Positions 10,811-24,687 of a DNA stretch of 64,000 bases are shown one piece after another. The stretch is from Nymphaea colorata (taxonomy: Eukaryota > Streptophyta > Magnoliopsida > Nymphaeales > Nymphaeaceae). Position 1 is the first letter of the stretch, and each line of letters starts with the position of its first letter. The stretch spans positions 23,144,131 through 23,208,130 of the forward strand of contig NC_045140.1 of assembly GCF_008831285.2 (NCBI RefSeq). Reading direction: 5' to 3'. The notes beneath the pieces are model-generated. The model did no database searches. It worked only from the letters and a program-made list of their open reading frames with translations, and was not told the origin of the DNA. Both the position numbers and the translations under genes were made by a program.

Positions 10811-13800
10811 CCAACAGGATTGCATTGTTGAGTCTAACAAACTTGTTAAAATTAGTGGTAGCTAGTGGCATGACCACATATAAGCTTTAGGGCGTATCCT
10901 AAGTAATTATGTGTATTTCCATATCACTGCTGTTCACCCTCACCAAAATTTGTGGCTCCACCAATAATATGTGGCCTTTGAGCTTCGTATATAACAAATC
11001 TTTAGATTAAATTTTCAAGGAACGGGTATATATCCTAAAGTTATCTTAATAGAGGCAAATATCAGTTTAATTATGATTTAATGGTGGAATATATAGCTTA
11101 TGAAATTGTAAATAATGCATGTACAGAAGGTGAAATCCACCAGAGAAAGTGCCTCTGCCCGATATGGAGTCGCTTTGACAATTTGCATTGAAGGAGCGCA
11201 TGTCCTCTTCTGCTATGAGGTCCTCATTTTTACTCTTGTACAATGGAAAGAACTGTATAATGAGAGACGAGAGGGTCGAATTCTAAAACCAAGATCTCAA
11301 ATCCTAAGGATATGAAATCAGCCCAAATCTGAGGTAAACAAATACAGCATCGCTTCTGTATAGTGATATGATATTTCTACCAACTGCATATTAACTATAG
11401 GAAAGAACTAAAATATGTTTTCGTTTCTGGTATTAAATGAATATATGATCCTCATATATAATCAAGGAATTTAATTACTTCTTTTCTTTTGTGTTTGATC
11501 ACCATTCAAATTTAATCGCTTTCTCTCCAGATTTTTTTTTCAGTGATTTGGTTAGGTAGAGATGGGAGAGGCAAAACTTTCTAGGAACGCGATTTTGGTT
11601 GCATTGTATCCAATTGTCATAGGCAATATCGAATGGAAATTATGATTTATAAGAGTCACTAAGATAAAGAATAAATTGGTAACTCCTCAATAATAACAAA
11701 ACAGTAAAACGATTAAAAAAAAGATCAAATTGTAGCAACTGAACCAATTGAGTGGAACGCTGTTTAGTTTTCTACCAATAGATTCGACCTGGCGGATTTG
11801 AATAAATTTTGATAACAAGGATTTTGCGTTCCGGCGAGGAACCAATACTGTTTGTTTCTTGGGGAGGTTGGAAGTTTCATCTAGGTGATGTCGACTTCCT
11901 CCTGTACTAGTGGAGGAATAAAATGCACAAACCTTGGAGTGCTCCATGGCTGCCAGTTCACATTTTCATGGATCTTTGTTCATACCTTCCTTCCCCGTCG
12001 TTCGTTACCGTCGTGAAGAACTTCTCCGTCATTGAGTCACAGACTAAGCCTAGATAAGCCGGTGATACTCCGCCGTCCGGCAAGACGAGGGAGAAACAGA
12101 GTCAACAGCAGTTTCAAGCTTTTCTAGATGGCAATAGTTTTTGACACATTTAGTCCTGTATCGAAAGTTTGAAGAAATTTTTTATCACATAAAAGTCTGG
12201 CTTAAGATATCTCGATCGCCGAGCTTCGTAGCGGAAGCTTGTAACTCGAGCGAGGGCACAAAAGGTTGCGGGACCGCATGCTGGACATGGATCGGTGAGG
12301 GAATGGAGCATCGATCGGCTCGCCCTGATCCAAGCCTGGAGTTTGGCGCTGCGCGTCCGGCCGAAGGGCTGGGCGGGCTGTGCTCTAGGGTGGAGGAAAC
12401 CGCGTGAGGCTGGCTTCACAGAGCAGCGAGCACCTCCCGCTCTCGGCGGTGGAAGGATAACGAGCCGTTGCTTCCCTCCCTCGCTTGCCGAGCCTGACCT
12501 TCCATGCAAGGACCGCAACCTTTTTCCTTCTTTTTACCAGGCGAAAAGAAGGGTTTGGAACCAAAGTGAAATATGCCTGTTCAAACTCAAACCAGATCTC
12601 AAGAAAATCTCGAAACCGAAATTAAAGGCACGAGGAATTCAGTTATGTATCGGTGATTGTCGCGTTGGAGGTATATAATCCATCTCCACAAACTCGAATC
12701 CTCCTCCTCCTCTTCTTCTCTATTCAGCTTGGAGCCATAATTCTTTGTGATCACCATCTTCGGAGCCCAACCAACGTTTGCATTGCTGAACGTCACTTCT
12801 TCCTGCATGCAAAGAGAAATATAAAACGTCACTTTTTCACATGCAAATTGAATGGAATGAATGAGAACTGGGAAAACCTTTTCCTAGGAAAAGAAAACGA
12901 GATCGAACACGAAAACGAGTGACACAGAGTTGCATGGTTACCATGAACCGTGAAAGCCAAAAGAACCAGGGGAAGTAGTAGCCATCAGGGGAAGTAGTAG
13001 CCATCAAGGTGAAAGGATGGGGAGATTCGGATGCCCTATTTATGGCTCAAACAAGAAAATGATGAATAAAAATAAGACTACGCTTCGTGAAGAAGAACTC
13101 TTCTTGAAAGGCTCTAATAACTCCGTCCACGAGAGTACTTTTGAGTCAAAAACATTATGAGTAAAATATTTCGCTTCGATCCGAATTGCAAGGCATCGTG
13201 GTGCGTTCAAGTTGGTTGGTGGTTCGACTGCAACTGGTCCGAGTTGCTCGAGCCCTAGCAGGCCCCGTTTTGGTCAGGAAGTGCTTTTGAAGGATCGGAT
13301 CCTAGACGGGTCAGCTTTGACTCGTTACTGTATCCGTTCAATGCCATGATCTTCTATTCTTCCCCGAGCAACGCAATTGTCGCAACAAAATGCTCATCTC
13401 TTCGACTCCAAAAACACTTTGATCTCAAGAGGCAGCAAGCATATGGGTGGGCTCCTTGATGACTACCATGTTCCTATAAGAACGACACCGAATCGGAGAA
13501 TGAATGTAGAAATGGACTTCTAGGGTCTCACCCTCGCATAGTTACAGACTTTACAGGTAATTATTCACAGGAATAGCACTTGGAATAAATTCTTGAAAAG
13601 CTACGTGATCCGGCTTTTGATGTAGACACTGTGCGAAGAATATATCCACCGTTTAAACGATGTGATGAGTAGTGTAGAAGGGAAGTAAGATGCTTTATAC
13701 AATAAAATCTACAAAGAGACGACGCATTATCATAAATTAAGCTCAATACTTAAGTATATTAGGCAAATATTTGGCTTTATCGCTAAAATGAATAGGGCTG

Positions 13801-13847
13801 TACATGAGCCGAGTTGAGAGCTCCATTCAACTTCATATCTTGCTCAG

Positions 13848-14105
13848 ATCGAGTTGCAGTTACTCATTTAAGCTCATTTACCAACTCCCCTTTTGATCTT
13901 ACCTCTTCTATTTCCTTTGTTTTAAGTTTAGAAATTCAAAAAAAAAAAACTGATCAAACGAGCTTACTTGAGTTTAATCAGGTCAAGTGTTACTTGTTTA
14001 AGCTCATCTACCAACTCCCCATTTGACCTTGTCTCTTCTATTTCCTTTGTTTTAAGTTTAGAAAAAAGAAAAAAAAAAAACTGATTAAAAGAGAATACTC
14101 GAGTT
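13848..14105. repeat. Tandem duplication, about 129-bp unit, two copies
   Basis: The string taagctcat.taccaactccc followed by tatttcctttgttttaag and a poly-A run occurs twice in direct orientation. A third partial start (atcagatcaagtt) follows. Confidence 0.85.
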
Positions 14106-15898
14106 TAATCAGATCAAGTTCATGTAACTCAAACTCAACTAGTTTATAAGCTCGAGTTTTCACGTCGGCAGTCATGGCAAAACAGTGTCGCTATCAAATC
14201 ACATGACATTTTCAAAAGAATCAAATTAATTGTAAACATTAATCAGAAGAATCAGATTGTATCAGCCATTAAAACCCTAAAGATAGTTCAAAATGATTCA
14301 AAAGCTTGGACATGCATTCGATAAGGTGGATTGTCAACGGATTGGATTCAAATGAGTTGTATCTTTACAATATACAATCCATTAATGTTCACATGTTCAG
14401 ATTTGCATTCAGATTCAAATGCAAATGAAAAAAGCTATACCATATCCAAAACAAACTTTTAAATTCAAATCCAAATCTGATCCACCACTTTTGAACCAAC
14501 TTTCAAAATGTGTATCTAACGGATACATAAAATTTTATTTGTAATCCAAACGGAAAATACATTAATACAAAGAAGCCAAGGAAGCTGTTTGGTGGTTCCA
14601 AATCAAACAAAAAAGGCTGCCTATAGAATTGTGACTGTCCTGGTAAGACACGATCATCAAGAAAATCTGTGCTCACCACAAGTTCTGCTCATACATAAGA
14701 TGCATTCGACCGGAGTCTCTTATAATCAATCCGAACAAGGCATGTATCTCGGTAGAGAATCTAGAGATCATGACAAAGCAGAAAGATGGAAATCTATAGG
14801 AACGTTGAATATGGTTCCAATGTAAGGAGGCGAATACGAATCACATTCTCAGAAGGGAACAAAAATTAAAGGCCCTGTTTCAATCCCAGATGTGAATTTA
14901 ATGTGCTTCATGCACCGAAATTTAACTTTTTTGGCTTCAAAACAGGAAGATGAAAGTGGTGATGAACTATTGTTAATTGTCTGCATCTTTCTGTGTTCCT
15001 GACAAGATCACATATATATCCATGCTTAATTTCTCATATATACACTGTAGAGTGAACAGATATAGAGATTAAGTAGACAAATTATGAGTGTGGTCGTCTT
15101 AATTGACAGATTAGGAGTCATTTGACTTTAAAAAAATAGTTTCACGCAGAAGAACGCAAAACGAGAAAATACATAGAGTTATGAGCACGAGTCATGTGAT
15201 CAACGTAACAGGTAGCCTACCATGAGGAGCCAAATGCTCGCAGTGCTATTAAATTTTGCTGAATAAGCATTTCTGCTGTTTAGTTTTATAACAGGGAAGG
15301 GAACACGTAAAGCACGTAAGGAATCATGAAGGCCACCACCCTGTAGTTTTGAAAGAGAAGTGGTATATGGGCGTTCATGGGGAAAAAGAAAATGAAATGA
15401 GAATAAAATTTTGTAGCTGCAAATGGACCGGATCCATAGTTGAGTCTTTGCCAATTTAGGCAACTCCAAACCCAGCTTACCATCGATCCAAATCCAAATC
15501 AGTCACATCTTCTAGTGCTTACATGGGCTAATTTGTTGGCATACATTTAATTTGCTTTAAACGAATCGAATTAACCAGCTTCCACATTGAGTCGAGTACC
15601 TGACATTTGCTTTTACCGAGTTGCTTCACCTCGGTGGCCATTGATCAAAGTCACGCACCGAGTTGACAAGATCTTGTGAGTTTGAACCCAAGAAATGAAT
15701 TTCAGTTGTAAGGTTTAAGTTTACTTGGAATGTCAACAAGTCAGACTCGAAGGTTTTGGTGTGTTCCAATCCAACATAATCGGATATCTTTTGGGCAGAG
15801 AGGTCTCCTTGTTTTCCAAATGAAGATTCTGCCACAGTTCAGGTCACGCCTACAAACCATGGATTTTACTTCAGTCCAAGTTAGACAACATGACCTTA

Positions 15899-15900
<2 letters not shown>

Positions 15901-15954
<54 letters not shown>
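15901..15954. repeat. (AT)n microsatellite
   Basis: Uninterrupted AT dinucleotides for 54 bp. Confidence 0.95.
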
Positions 15955-15962
<8 letters not shown>

Positions 15963-18158
15963 AACTCTGGCTTTTCAGAGTTACCTTACCATTTCATAAC
16001 GCAGTGGCAGTTTGATCTATCATGGTGAACCAGAAGAAAAAAAAGATGATGGATATTTTGATCATTTGTATTATTTCATTTTTTTTTTTCTTGTTTTTCT
16101 TGGGTTGGCATCTCTATGCACACATCAGGGCAACCATGTAAAAGGAAGCCCCCCGCTCACCGGCTTTGTTCTTTGCCGAACATTTATTGAGTTCAAACAT
16201 GTTATATAAAGTCAAGTACGATTGGTCATCTGTGAGGCAACACCATCCCTTTCTGGTTGCTCACTGCGAGCAGCATGGTGGTCCAATTTTCACATGACTA
16301 TGCCTCCCCTGTTTTCAATGCGTTCTGCTCAAATTGACGAGCAGCTCAACACGATCCCGCTCTTGGTTGGTGCCATGGTGTTCCTGTAATCTCAAAACTA
16401 ATGGTGCATTCATGGTTTGTAATTAAGAACTGAGACAGGTTGTTTAGGATGATGGCCAAACAAAGGCAGGCTGCACCTTAGCATGTCCGCCATTGGACAA
16501 CACTTGACCCACTCGGTTCAATCACGCCTGACATATATGGGGTCAGATGTTGTGTTGCAGAAACTGCTAGAGTGGTTTGAGGCGAGTTCGGTTCAAACAA
16601 AAGACAGCCAAGCACATCTCCAGGCGGCCCGGAGGAAGCCGGATTCCGACATAAACTCGGATCTTCTCCAGGCATGGCCGCGTTGCTGGTGGACTGAACC
16701 TCGCCTGCCTGCCGCTCAGGATTTTGTCAAGAGAAACAAATGGTGTGACTCTTTTATAAGTTCAAAATTGAAACCAACTCAGATTGCTACCAAAACAATC
16801 ACAGCTGAATCCATATGTACGGTTAGAGTTCACATGAAAGCAAATAGCAATAAATAGTACTTATTAATTCAAGATGGGGATGCCAAGTTAATCATGCCAA
16901 CATAAGATCCTGCTTAGGTTAAGGGCCTCAATCTCTTTCTCAACGTAAATGAAGTAAGATATCTGAAATTAAAGCGCCCGTAGACCATCCAGGCTCTTGT
17001 TTGCTAATTGTAAAGAGTAACTTTGGCATCAATTCAATTGGTAATAGAGCAGCCTTACACCATGAAAAAGTGAAGTTCCTTTGTTTCATGAAGAGATCTG
17101 TCGCCATTGTCACCATACTACTTTTTGTCTTCTTCGCATAACCAGTTTGATCTTGTACCGCAGAGAGAGAGAGAGAGAGAGAGAGCAAACAATGTCTTAA
17201 CATTGCTGGGAAAACCCCCTACATGATGTTGGAAGGAAACAGACGGGAAAGAGCGAACAATGTCTTTGCTCGTTTACATAGAATTCAGGAGCATCAAATA
17301 CAATATCAGGCACAGTATAGAGAGAGAAAGAGAGGGGCGCCAAGAAGAGCAGCATTGTCATACAGCGACCTCACATACACAAACAAGTTATTCAGCCAAA
17401 CATTATGGCCTGCCATGTTAAGCCTTTAAGCGCTGGCTTGGCTCTGTTCAGGTCATCAAAAAACAAAGGTGACGGCCCTTCTTGGAAAAGTACTTCACAT
17501 TTAAAAGTGACATCTGCAAGCAGTGGGACTTCCAGTTTCATATATGACAAAATGGCAATGCAAATAGCTGCGTTACAATGACACGTAGAATCGAGGCATG
17601 TGATGTGGGTTCCACTTGCCTGTTCAATATTTTGGAATTAATTCACATGCATTGTAAACAAAGAAAAAGAAATAAAATGATGTTGATGTGGATCGATATT
17701 AGAAAATGTTGTCAAAATGCAAAGTTGATGGCGTCAACTTTTTTAATTACTTTTAAATTTCTGAAATGAAATTCAAAGTTAGAATTAGTGATTCATCACT
17801 TTGGATTTTGGAGGCCTCCATTTTGGAAGCTGCATGCTGAGATGTTTACATTTCAAATTGCAGAAAGAAAGGACTCGTTCACTGGATCGTATTGGGCTCA
17901 TAGATAACGGTTGCAGAGCATAAGCTGCAGCGGAAAAGGTGATATGCGTGAAAAGTTTATGTGCGAGCAATGGGGTAATGAAGCTAAACGAGATCAACCC
18001 TCAAATGGCCTGAAAAAAAAAGAAAACCCCGTGGATGTTTGTACAGGATTCGGAGTTCTGAAACCAAGCATCTACAGGCAGGTCCATCTGAGGCGGCAAA
18101 GCTCGGTCACCTGACCTGCTTTAGACAATCGGTTCATATTTCTCTTCTGCATCCGACG

Positions 18159-18167
18159 TCTCTCTCT

Positions 18168-18206
<39 letters not shown>
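18159..18206. repeat. Compound (TC)n(TG)n microsatellite
   Basis: Short TC tract running directly into about 18 TG units. Confidence 0.95.
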
Positions 18207-18208
<2 letters not shown>

Positions 18209-18624
18209 AGCCACCTTAGATGTATAACGCTGACAGTTGATAATAAACTGTTCATTCATGAGCATATGAGACACATTGCAGATCAAACGCTTTTTTTTTT
18301 CCTTCTGTCGTAGTTATGTATTCTTTAATCTGATGGTTGCAAATCCTTCATCCATGTCGCATGAAGAATAAGTGAATCAAAGATCGTTTTGGAGAATTGG
18401 GAGCATAAGGAGCCCATGTTAAGAGCATGTCAGGGGACAGGGGTGGAAATTAACCCCATCAACATGCGACAATAGTAACGCTATCATCACCACATATTTG
18501 TTCCCCAAACCTGAAGGATTCTGAACAACTAATCGACCCTGTGCTTTCTCCCAGGTTTCATCGTCATCGTCATCCTCACCAACAATCTTGATGCTGCCAT
18601 TATTTTACTTGTGGTACTGTAGAG

Positions 18625-18649
18625 CTCTCTCTCTCTCTCTCTCTCTCTC
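18625..18649. repeat. (CT)n microsatellite
   Basis: CT tract 3' of the first RGF-like gene, followed by a short C run. Confidence 0.9.
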
Positions 18650-18771
18650 CCCCCGACATGGGAACAGCAATAGGCAATAACTTGTGGAGCATAAGATATT
18701 ATTTCCTATAAAACTCAATTTACAGAAGGTTGGTAGCTGTGATTTGTATTTGCAACTATTGAATAAACCCA

Positions 18772-19128
18772 TTAATTATGAATAGGAGAATTTTTTGCTG
18801 CAGCTGAATAGTCCATAGATGTGAAGTCAACGACCTCCGAGTAACCCTTTTCTTTCTCCTTTTCTGCAGTCGACAACGTCTTCACCACCTTCTCTGCAGT
18901 GATACGACCACCATTTTTGATGTGGTCCGGGGTTAATCTTATACCTGTCAGCAAAACAAAAGGTTTAATTTAGTCATTCGTTTCACCAAAGGAAACCAAC
19001 GAGCTGCCCAACATGTATAGGATTCAATGCCGAAAATTGCTTAACAGCCGCACACCTTGAGTTGTTGTGGCACTTAACAGCAAAACAGCGACTAGGAGAA
19101 CTTGAAACTTGAATTGTACAACCGCCAT
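18772..19128 (-). CDS. RGF/GOLVEN/CLEL-type peptide hormone precursor 1 (subfamily A)
   Basis: Two exons, 19056-19128 and 18772-18944, with a 111-bp intron (donor GTGTGC, acceptor GACAG), joined in phase 1 to give 81 aa. Exon 1 encodes a signal peptide (MAVVQFKFQVLLVAVLLLSA, then TTTQG). Exon 2 starts IRLTPDHIKNGG, has a basic KVVKTLS segment and an acidic/Lys stretch, then FTSM and the C-terminal peptide DYSAAAKNSPIHN. The last 13 residues fit the RGF/GLV/CLEL consensus: DY for TPST tyrosine sulfation, Pro at 10 (hydroxylation site in RGF1), and terminal HN. Family members are secreted, released by subtilases and perceived by RGFR/RGI receptor kinases, controlling root meristem size and gravitropism. 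Length (about 80 aa) is normal to short for the family. Secretion and receptor are inferred from family membership. Confidence 0.9.
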
Positions 19129-19256
19129 TGGAGAAGACAATTAGAAGAAAGAAATGAGCAGCAGAAACGTGAAAAGAGAAAGCAGCAGAGGAAGGCAGGA
19201 AGCAGAGGAGAGGAAGATGATGGGATTTGTGCATTTTCTTTCACTATACATCTTAC

Positions 19257-19296
19257 CTATATATAGTAGCTACGAGAAGAAAGCAACTGTACCACC
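19257..19296 (-). promoter_or_regulatory. Core promoter of RGF-like gene 1
   Basis: TATA box CTATATATAG at 19257-19266, about 130 bp before the ATG. Just upstream, at 19282-19296, is the box GGTGGTACAGTTGCT (coding strand). It contains CAGTTG, a MYB-type core, and recurs in the same place in sister genes. Confidence 0.75.
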
Positions 19297-19510
19297 ACGC
19301 AACCAAATGAAAGCATGGTTCGAGGTGGCCCTCGGTTCCAAACCCAGGAAAAGCGAATGAAAAAAAACAGAAGAAATTGGATTTGATTTCAATATTTTGA
19401 CCTTCAGTTGTGATTCTATCTAAAATTGCGTGTAAAGAGAACTGTAAATTTCAGATTGAAAGCAGAAGCAGGTTCCTGCAGAAACCAGAGTTATCTAGAA
19501 TTGAGTGAAT

Positions 19511-19666
19511 GGTCTCACTGGTCTGAAGATTTGAGGACATGCATATGTTGTTATCGTTTTCTTTCTCCGGATAAATGGGACACGAAATCGTGGATTCATG
19601 TGCTCCCTCAAGATTTTCAGAGACATATGCATGCACATGCTGCCCTTCATGCTTCTTCCTGAAATG
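19511..19666 (-). promoter_or_regulatory. Conserved upstream block of RGF-like gene 1
   Basis: Plus-strand text runs tctcactggtctga, then gggacacgaaatcgtgg, attcatgtgctc, and cagagacatatgcatgcac. The same ordered pieces occur upstream of nine sister genes. It contains CATGCATG-like and CACATG sites. Confidence 0.75.
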
Positions 19667-20019
19667 TTCATATTAAGCAAATGAAGAAAGATATTTCATC
19701 CATCTCTATAATCCACCAAAAGGCTCACCTAACACCCATGCTTTTCTTTGGTTAGTACATATGAGGCAAGGTGGAGACATGGACCCTACTTGGGGTTTAC
19801 CTTCCAAAACTTGGGTCCATTAATTGATTCAATCCTTGCGAGGTGTCATACTTACGAAATAGCAAAAAGAGAGACGAAAGAAATAAAAGAAATTAAGAAG
19901 AAGAAAGGAAGGAGTAGGGACTTGGGATACCTCTGGTTTTCAATCTTGTCTGAATAAGTGGGTGCAGGCAACAGACACTCAGATGGAAGGAAGAAGTTGG
20001 GGGATCACATACATGACCC

Positions 20020-20160
20020 TCTTCTTGGACCTTGTGAGGCAGAGTCTGACCCAGTTCCAGAATTGTCTTAGATGGGTCTGGTCATCCCTGGTCCACCGTT
20101 TGGGTCCTTGCAAAGACATGTCCACAGATCCAACAATCTTCTCCATGTAAAATTTCATGG
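20020..20160 (-). repeat. Distal duplicated block, gene 1 unit
   Basis: Plus-strand pieces ttggaccttgtgaggcagag, tctgacccagttccagaatt and ccctggtccacc match blocks upstream of genes 2, 6, 7 and 9, showing that about 1 kb of upstream DNA was duplicated with the gene. Confidence 0.65.
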
Positions 20161-21400
20161 GACATTCTAACTTTGATTTCACTGTGCCTGACCCCAAGTA
20201 AACATGTAATATAATCCAAGGGGCAAATAAAAGTCCTAGTGATAATAGGCCCGTTTGCTGTCATCTATTCTTTATGATGTTCACTGAACTTGAATTGCTA
20301 GAGAAGTTGGTCCCTATCCCCCGATCTAGACACCAACCCAGCTATTTCTTAATCACCAAATCTCAATGAATGGGTTTCTGGATCTGGTCCCCTGACAGCA
20401 TCTGCCCAATTTAAATCCCTGAAAGCAGCAGTTTCACCTAGCAGTATATCTCCTACTTGATTTGAATCGATGCTTACTTAAATGGTCTGGGCAATGATAT
20501 TTCTACTTGGCTAATGGGCATAAGAACGGGATCGGTAAAGGCATCAGGATATCTGTAGATATCGCAGAGAATGTTGTCCTTGAAGATTGTCCATTTGTTG
20601 GAAGCACCATTGGGTGAAATGCCATTATTTTGCGAAAACAATGGTTGGTAACAGTACCCTTACATCGTTTTAAGCTGCAATATTCTCATCAAGAAGACTC
20701 GAAATCAACTCTTCGATTGCTATCTGAGAAGGAACCATGGTCAACCATAAGGATCTAAGAAGCAAATCCCATGTAAGCCCCACGCACCAATCACTTACTG
20801 GACAATGCACCATCATTTTGAGACCAATTCATTTTACTGGTAGCTTTATAGTTTGTTTTATTTTGGCGGTGAGCAAATTGTATATGGTTGAGACATCATA
20901 GTACAATGATGTAAACAAATTAACATCAGACTAAGCGTTAATTTCTTTATTTATCTCTTACTGTTCTTATCCACCTCAAAAAAGCAAAAAAGTGATATGT
21001 TGACAACTTATCCCAAGAGAACGACTTAAACCAAAGGTCCTTGATACCCCATTTGGGCATTGCAAACACTCCCTACATAAAAAGGATGATTAATTGCTCT
21101 GAGTATGTTCGAAGAAAATGTGATCTTTATGCTTCGCATCTTACCAAAGATAAGAGTTAAATGTTTCACCAGTTTCTTTTTCTCATGGGGACAAAATGAA
21201 TACTGAAAAGACATGCAATTCCAGTCCTTATCTCGCAAAACTTTGCCTACTGCAAAGATGAAAAAACAAGATGTTAACTAGAATAGCCAAAAAACTTGGT
21301 AGAGAGGTAAACTGATGGAAATCTGTTCTGACTTCTTTTAATATAACCATTTAAAACCTGTCCCCTCCAAGAGACCTAAGGCCTCTAGCAAAGTAGGAAC

Positions 21401-21665
21401 ATGCACATGAATGTGGGGCTTCATGCCCACGCAGAGTTTGCGCAATAAATAGTGGTGAAAGTTGCAGTTCATGGCATCAGGGTACCTCTGATCTCATAGG
21501 CCATGTAGGTCAGTACCATTAATTGCAGCGCACCAGTTTGAGAAGCCATCGTAGGGGCGTGGCACTAGTGCTGCAAAGCAAAACAGAGCAATGTGATGTG
21601 TTTGCACATAGTATTGACATCAAGCTTTGCAACTTCCCAGTTCCCACCCCCCATCTCTGCTTCAT
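21401..21665 (-). repeat. Far-distal duplicated block, gene 1 unit
   Basis: Begins gcacatgaatgtggggc and later has caatgtgatgtgtt. The same series in the same order lies at 26486-26700 in the gene 2 unit. The gcacatgaatgtgggg core also recurs near 33618, 37936, 48391 and 53068. Confidence 0.7.
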
Positions 21666-24519
21666 GTCAACTTGTGATAGTGATTGTACCAATATCATGA
21701 ATATCGGATTCCCTCTCGTATTGGTATTTGCCCATTTATGCAACAATTCTATACTAGAATTTGCTTCTCACAGGAGGTGTTGGTAGGAGAGATTCACTTG
21801 TTACAGACGTTGAAAGGGAGACTTCAGCTTATTTCTCTTCCACCAAAGATCGCCGATTGATGTGGAAAATTCGGCTTTTTACAACATGGCGTATTTATGG
21901 CAGCAAGGAATGATGCCATTTGTAAAGGGCTCAACATTGACATCATAATCATATTTATGCAGGTGCTTTGTGATGTATTTCCTTCGTGAATTTGCATCGT
22001 CCTTCGGGACAGACATTGCCACTATGACTTGTAAATTGTAATTGTTGTTTATAGGTGGCTATTAATCTTATTAGAGTGATCTTTCTCCCTGTCAAGCCCA
22101 AAAACATAAACAAGGAAATCTAATAGTTGCAAACTGAAACTTGAAAGGCTGAGGTGTTGAACACCAAGAAGCAGTTTGTAAGGATGCAAACAGGTTAGAT
22201 CCCGTACTATTAAATATATTATAGTTCAGATAAAGAATCCAATATTCAAGTATAGCCGAACTGATGGAAACCAGACAGCAAAATTCGACCTCCAAAAACT
22301 GTTTGTATTGGAGTATTTGCCGTTTTGTTCCTGGGTGAGACACCGAACATATGATTGAGTGAATTACACAAGCTGGGAGAGGAGGTGACTTAAAGGCGAT
22401 CCATTAGGGCTCGAGTTCGACCTGCAAATTATTTAATAATTTCATCGCAATTACGTCTGACTCGCTACCACCTTTTTTTCTTCCATTGTGTGTGTTAAGT
22501 TTTGACTGCAGATTTAGTAAAACTCGAGTTATTTTTGAAAGCAAAGACATGGATTTGTTGTCAATTTCTCTATCCTTATTTGGACTTAAAAATTCTCTGG
22601 CCTCTCACGGCAAACTTCTCAATGCATTGAATCCGGCAGCATGTTCAATCAATACATCGGGTGGTGGTGATTGGAGGGAGCTGAAGATGGCTGGAGGATT
22701 CTAGCTCATCGTTAAACACAAACTGCAATTTGTTGCCACTTTCATCTGGGCATTAAAGGGTGACATATATGCTGCTTAATTACTCAAAAAACGTCGCTTT
22801 GTTTCCAATCCAACTTAACGTCTCCCCTGTTCTCCCCGCTTCATTTAATATGACAATATGAAAGGGGAGAGGAAAGGAGATAGAGAAATATGAGAATTCG
22901 AGAGTTAGTTCAAATTGGTTAAGACAGTGTTTCATGAATTTGTCTGAAAAAATGAAGTAGATTCATGGAAAATTGTATTTCTTTGCCTGAATCACTGGGC
23001 AAACACCCCTGCTGTCCGTTGTGTAAATGGCTCGAGTTAGATGGAAGAGATTTCAGACTCAAAATCGGGGGTGTACAAATGACATCCCTCAAGTTCAACA
23101 CCATAACCCGTTTGTTCTAATGATCGCAGTGGGCTCTAGAAGAAGCGGATAAACAGGAGCAATGGGGTTCATGTCAATCTGAAGTGAGGTGCAGATCCAA
23201 GTTAATTAATCTTGGGAGAGGCACACAGGCTTCTGGAAGATGACGACCAGCTTATACAAGACACAGAAGTGGGCGTCCGCCGGCGTCACCATCGGAGCTG
23301 CCGTCGATCGTGCAGACGGCGGGGGCCCCCTGCGTAATGGGCTGCCGCTGATGTCACCATCGTTGGGCACTTTTGTTGTGGAGGATCTGAAATAAGGGAC
23401 GGTCATCGGCGATGGCCATTAATTTCCCAGTATCCCGTTGTCTTCTCCGCGAAACAGTGAGCGAAACGTATGTGAACCCCATAAAAGGAAAAATTAAAGG
23501 AATAGAATTGCCAAAATACGTTCGACCAAAAAATGTATCGATTGCTAGACGGTTTGACAAATTTAGGCAGTTACTCTGGTTCCCTTTGTACAGTGCCGTG
23601 CTTCCCCCTAAGTTGCAAACCAATCCACTTCTCTTTATTATTTTTTAAAATATTATATTATTCTATATGTTTCGATTATGTTCCTGATCATGATTCATAA
23701 TGAGCTACATCATTTCCCATAATGGAGTGAGGCCTGCCAATTTGGCAAATGAGATTCAGGCGCAGTCTGAAACTTAAAACTTTAAAAAAGCGCTGTTCTT
23801 CAAAAAAAAATTGTTAAAAATGAAAAACTAAAAAAACGTGTTTTTTTAATGTCAAACTATTTTTTTCACTTTTTAACTTTTATTTGTTGCAAATCTACTC
23901 ACTTTTTTACGTTTGTATTATTAGTTTCTCATTTATTATATTATTTTTTATTTTTAAATTTTAAAAAAATTATTGTACTTTTCTCTGTTTTTTTATTAAG
24001 ATTGCCGCACTATACCAAAAGGTTTTTTTATGACTAGGAAGTCTCAAACATTCATGAAGCACTCCAATGTGCCCCCACTCTATCATGAACAACAAAATTC
24101 ACTGCACATCAAAACTCATATTTTTGCATGGTTCATGTATGTCCATTTGTCATGGTGCATCTAAAGACTGCTTGATGATAGACAAAGTTTCTTACTATTT
24201 TATAAATCTGTAAATGTTAGTAAAACAATATAACACAATGTTTGATGAATTTGCTCTAATCTTTTAGAATAGATTACTAACCTCTGAGCTCCAAATGTCT
24301 TAACAAAATGTCCAAATTGAATGGATTGATGCATCAATTGTAGTGAAAATGAATTAAGGAGATCGATTTTTATTTCAAAACCAAGGAGGACGTTTGTACA
24401 TATTGATCGAGCTCTTCTGTCCAAATTTACGGGAACAACATGCCCCAATGAACTCATGAAGACAAAGAATGGGATGTGTAAGGCTCCAGGTTAAAGTGGG
24501 CTGAAACTAATTAATCTCT

Positions 24520-24590
24520 TTCTCTCTCTCTCTCTCTCTCTCGATATATATATATATATATATTATATATATACACACACACACACACAC
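24520..24590. repeat. Compound (TC)n(AT)n(AC)n microsatellite
   Basis: Three adjoining dinucleotide tracts downstream of RGF-like gene 2. Confidence 0.95.
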
Positions 24591-24687
24591 AAAAAAACTA
24601 CCACTTCAGGAAGAGTATGGTATTTTCATTTCTATAAAAGAGACTTCACATAAGGAAATCCATTTGATTACAGCGATAAGACCAAAA

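Larger units (their letters stand above)
10811..18771. other. Gene-poor repeat-bearing intergenic region
   Basis: No coding gene recognised in 8 kb. It holds a GC-rich stretch with overlapping open frames on both strands (12200-12520, unidentified), a tandem duplication near 13.85-14.1 kb, a dispersed repeat of the 'GGATTTGGATTTG' type (about 14280-14530), and several microsatellites. Confidence 0.5.
19667..24687. other. Intergenic, upstream of gene 1 and downstream of gene 2
   Basis: Holds two distal blocks shared with sister genes (20020-20160, 21401-21665). No coding gene is seen. 23770-24000 is very AT-rich with poly-A and poly-T runs; a compound microsatellite lies near 24.55 kb. Confidence 0.55.
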
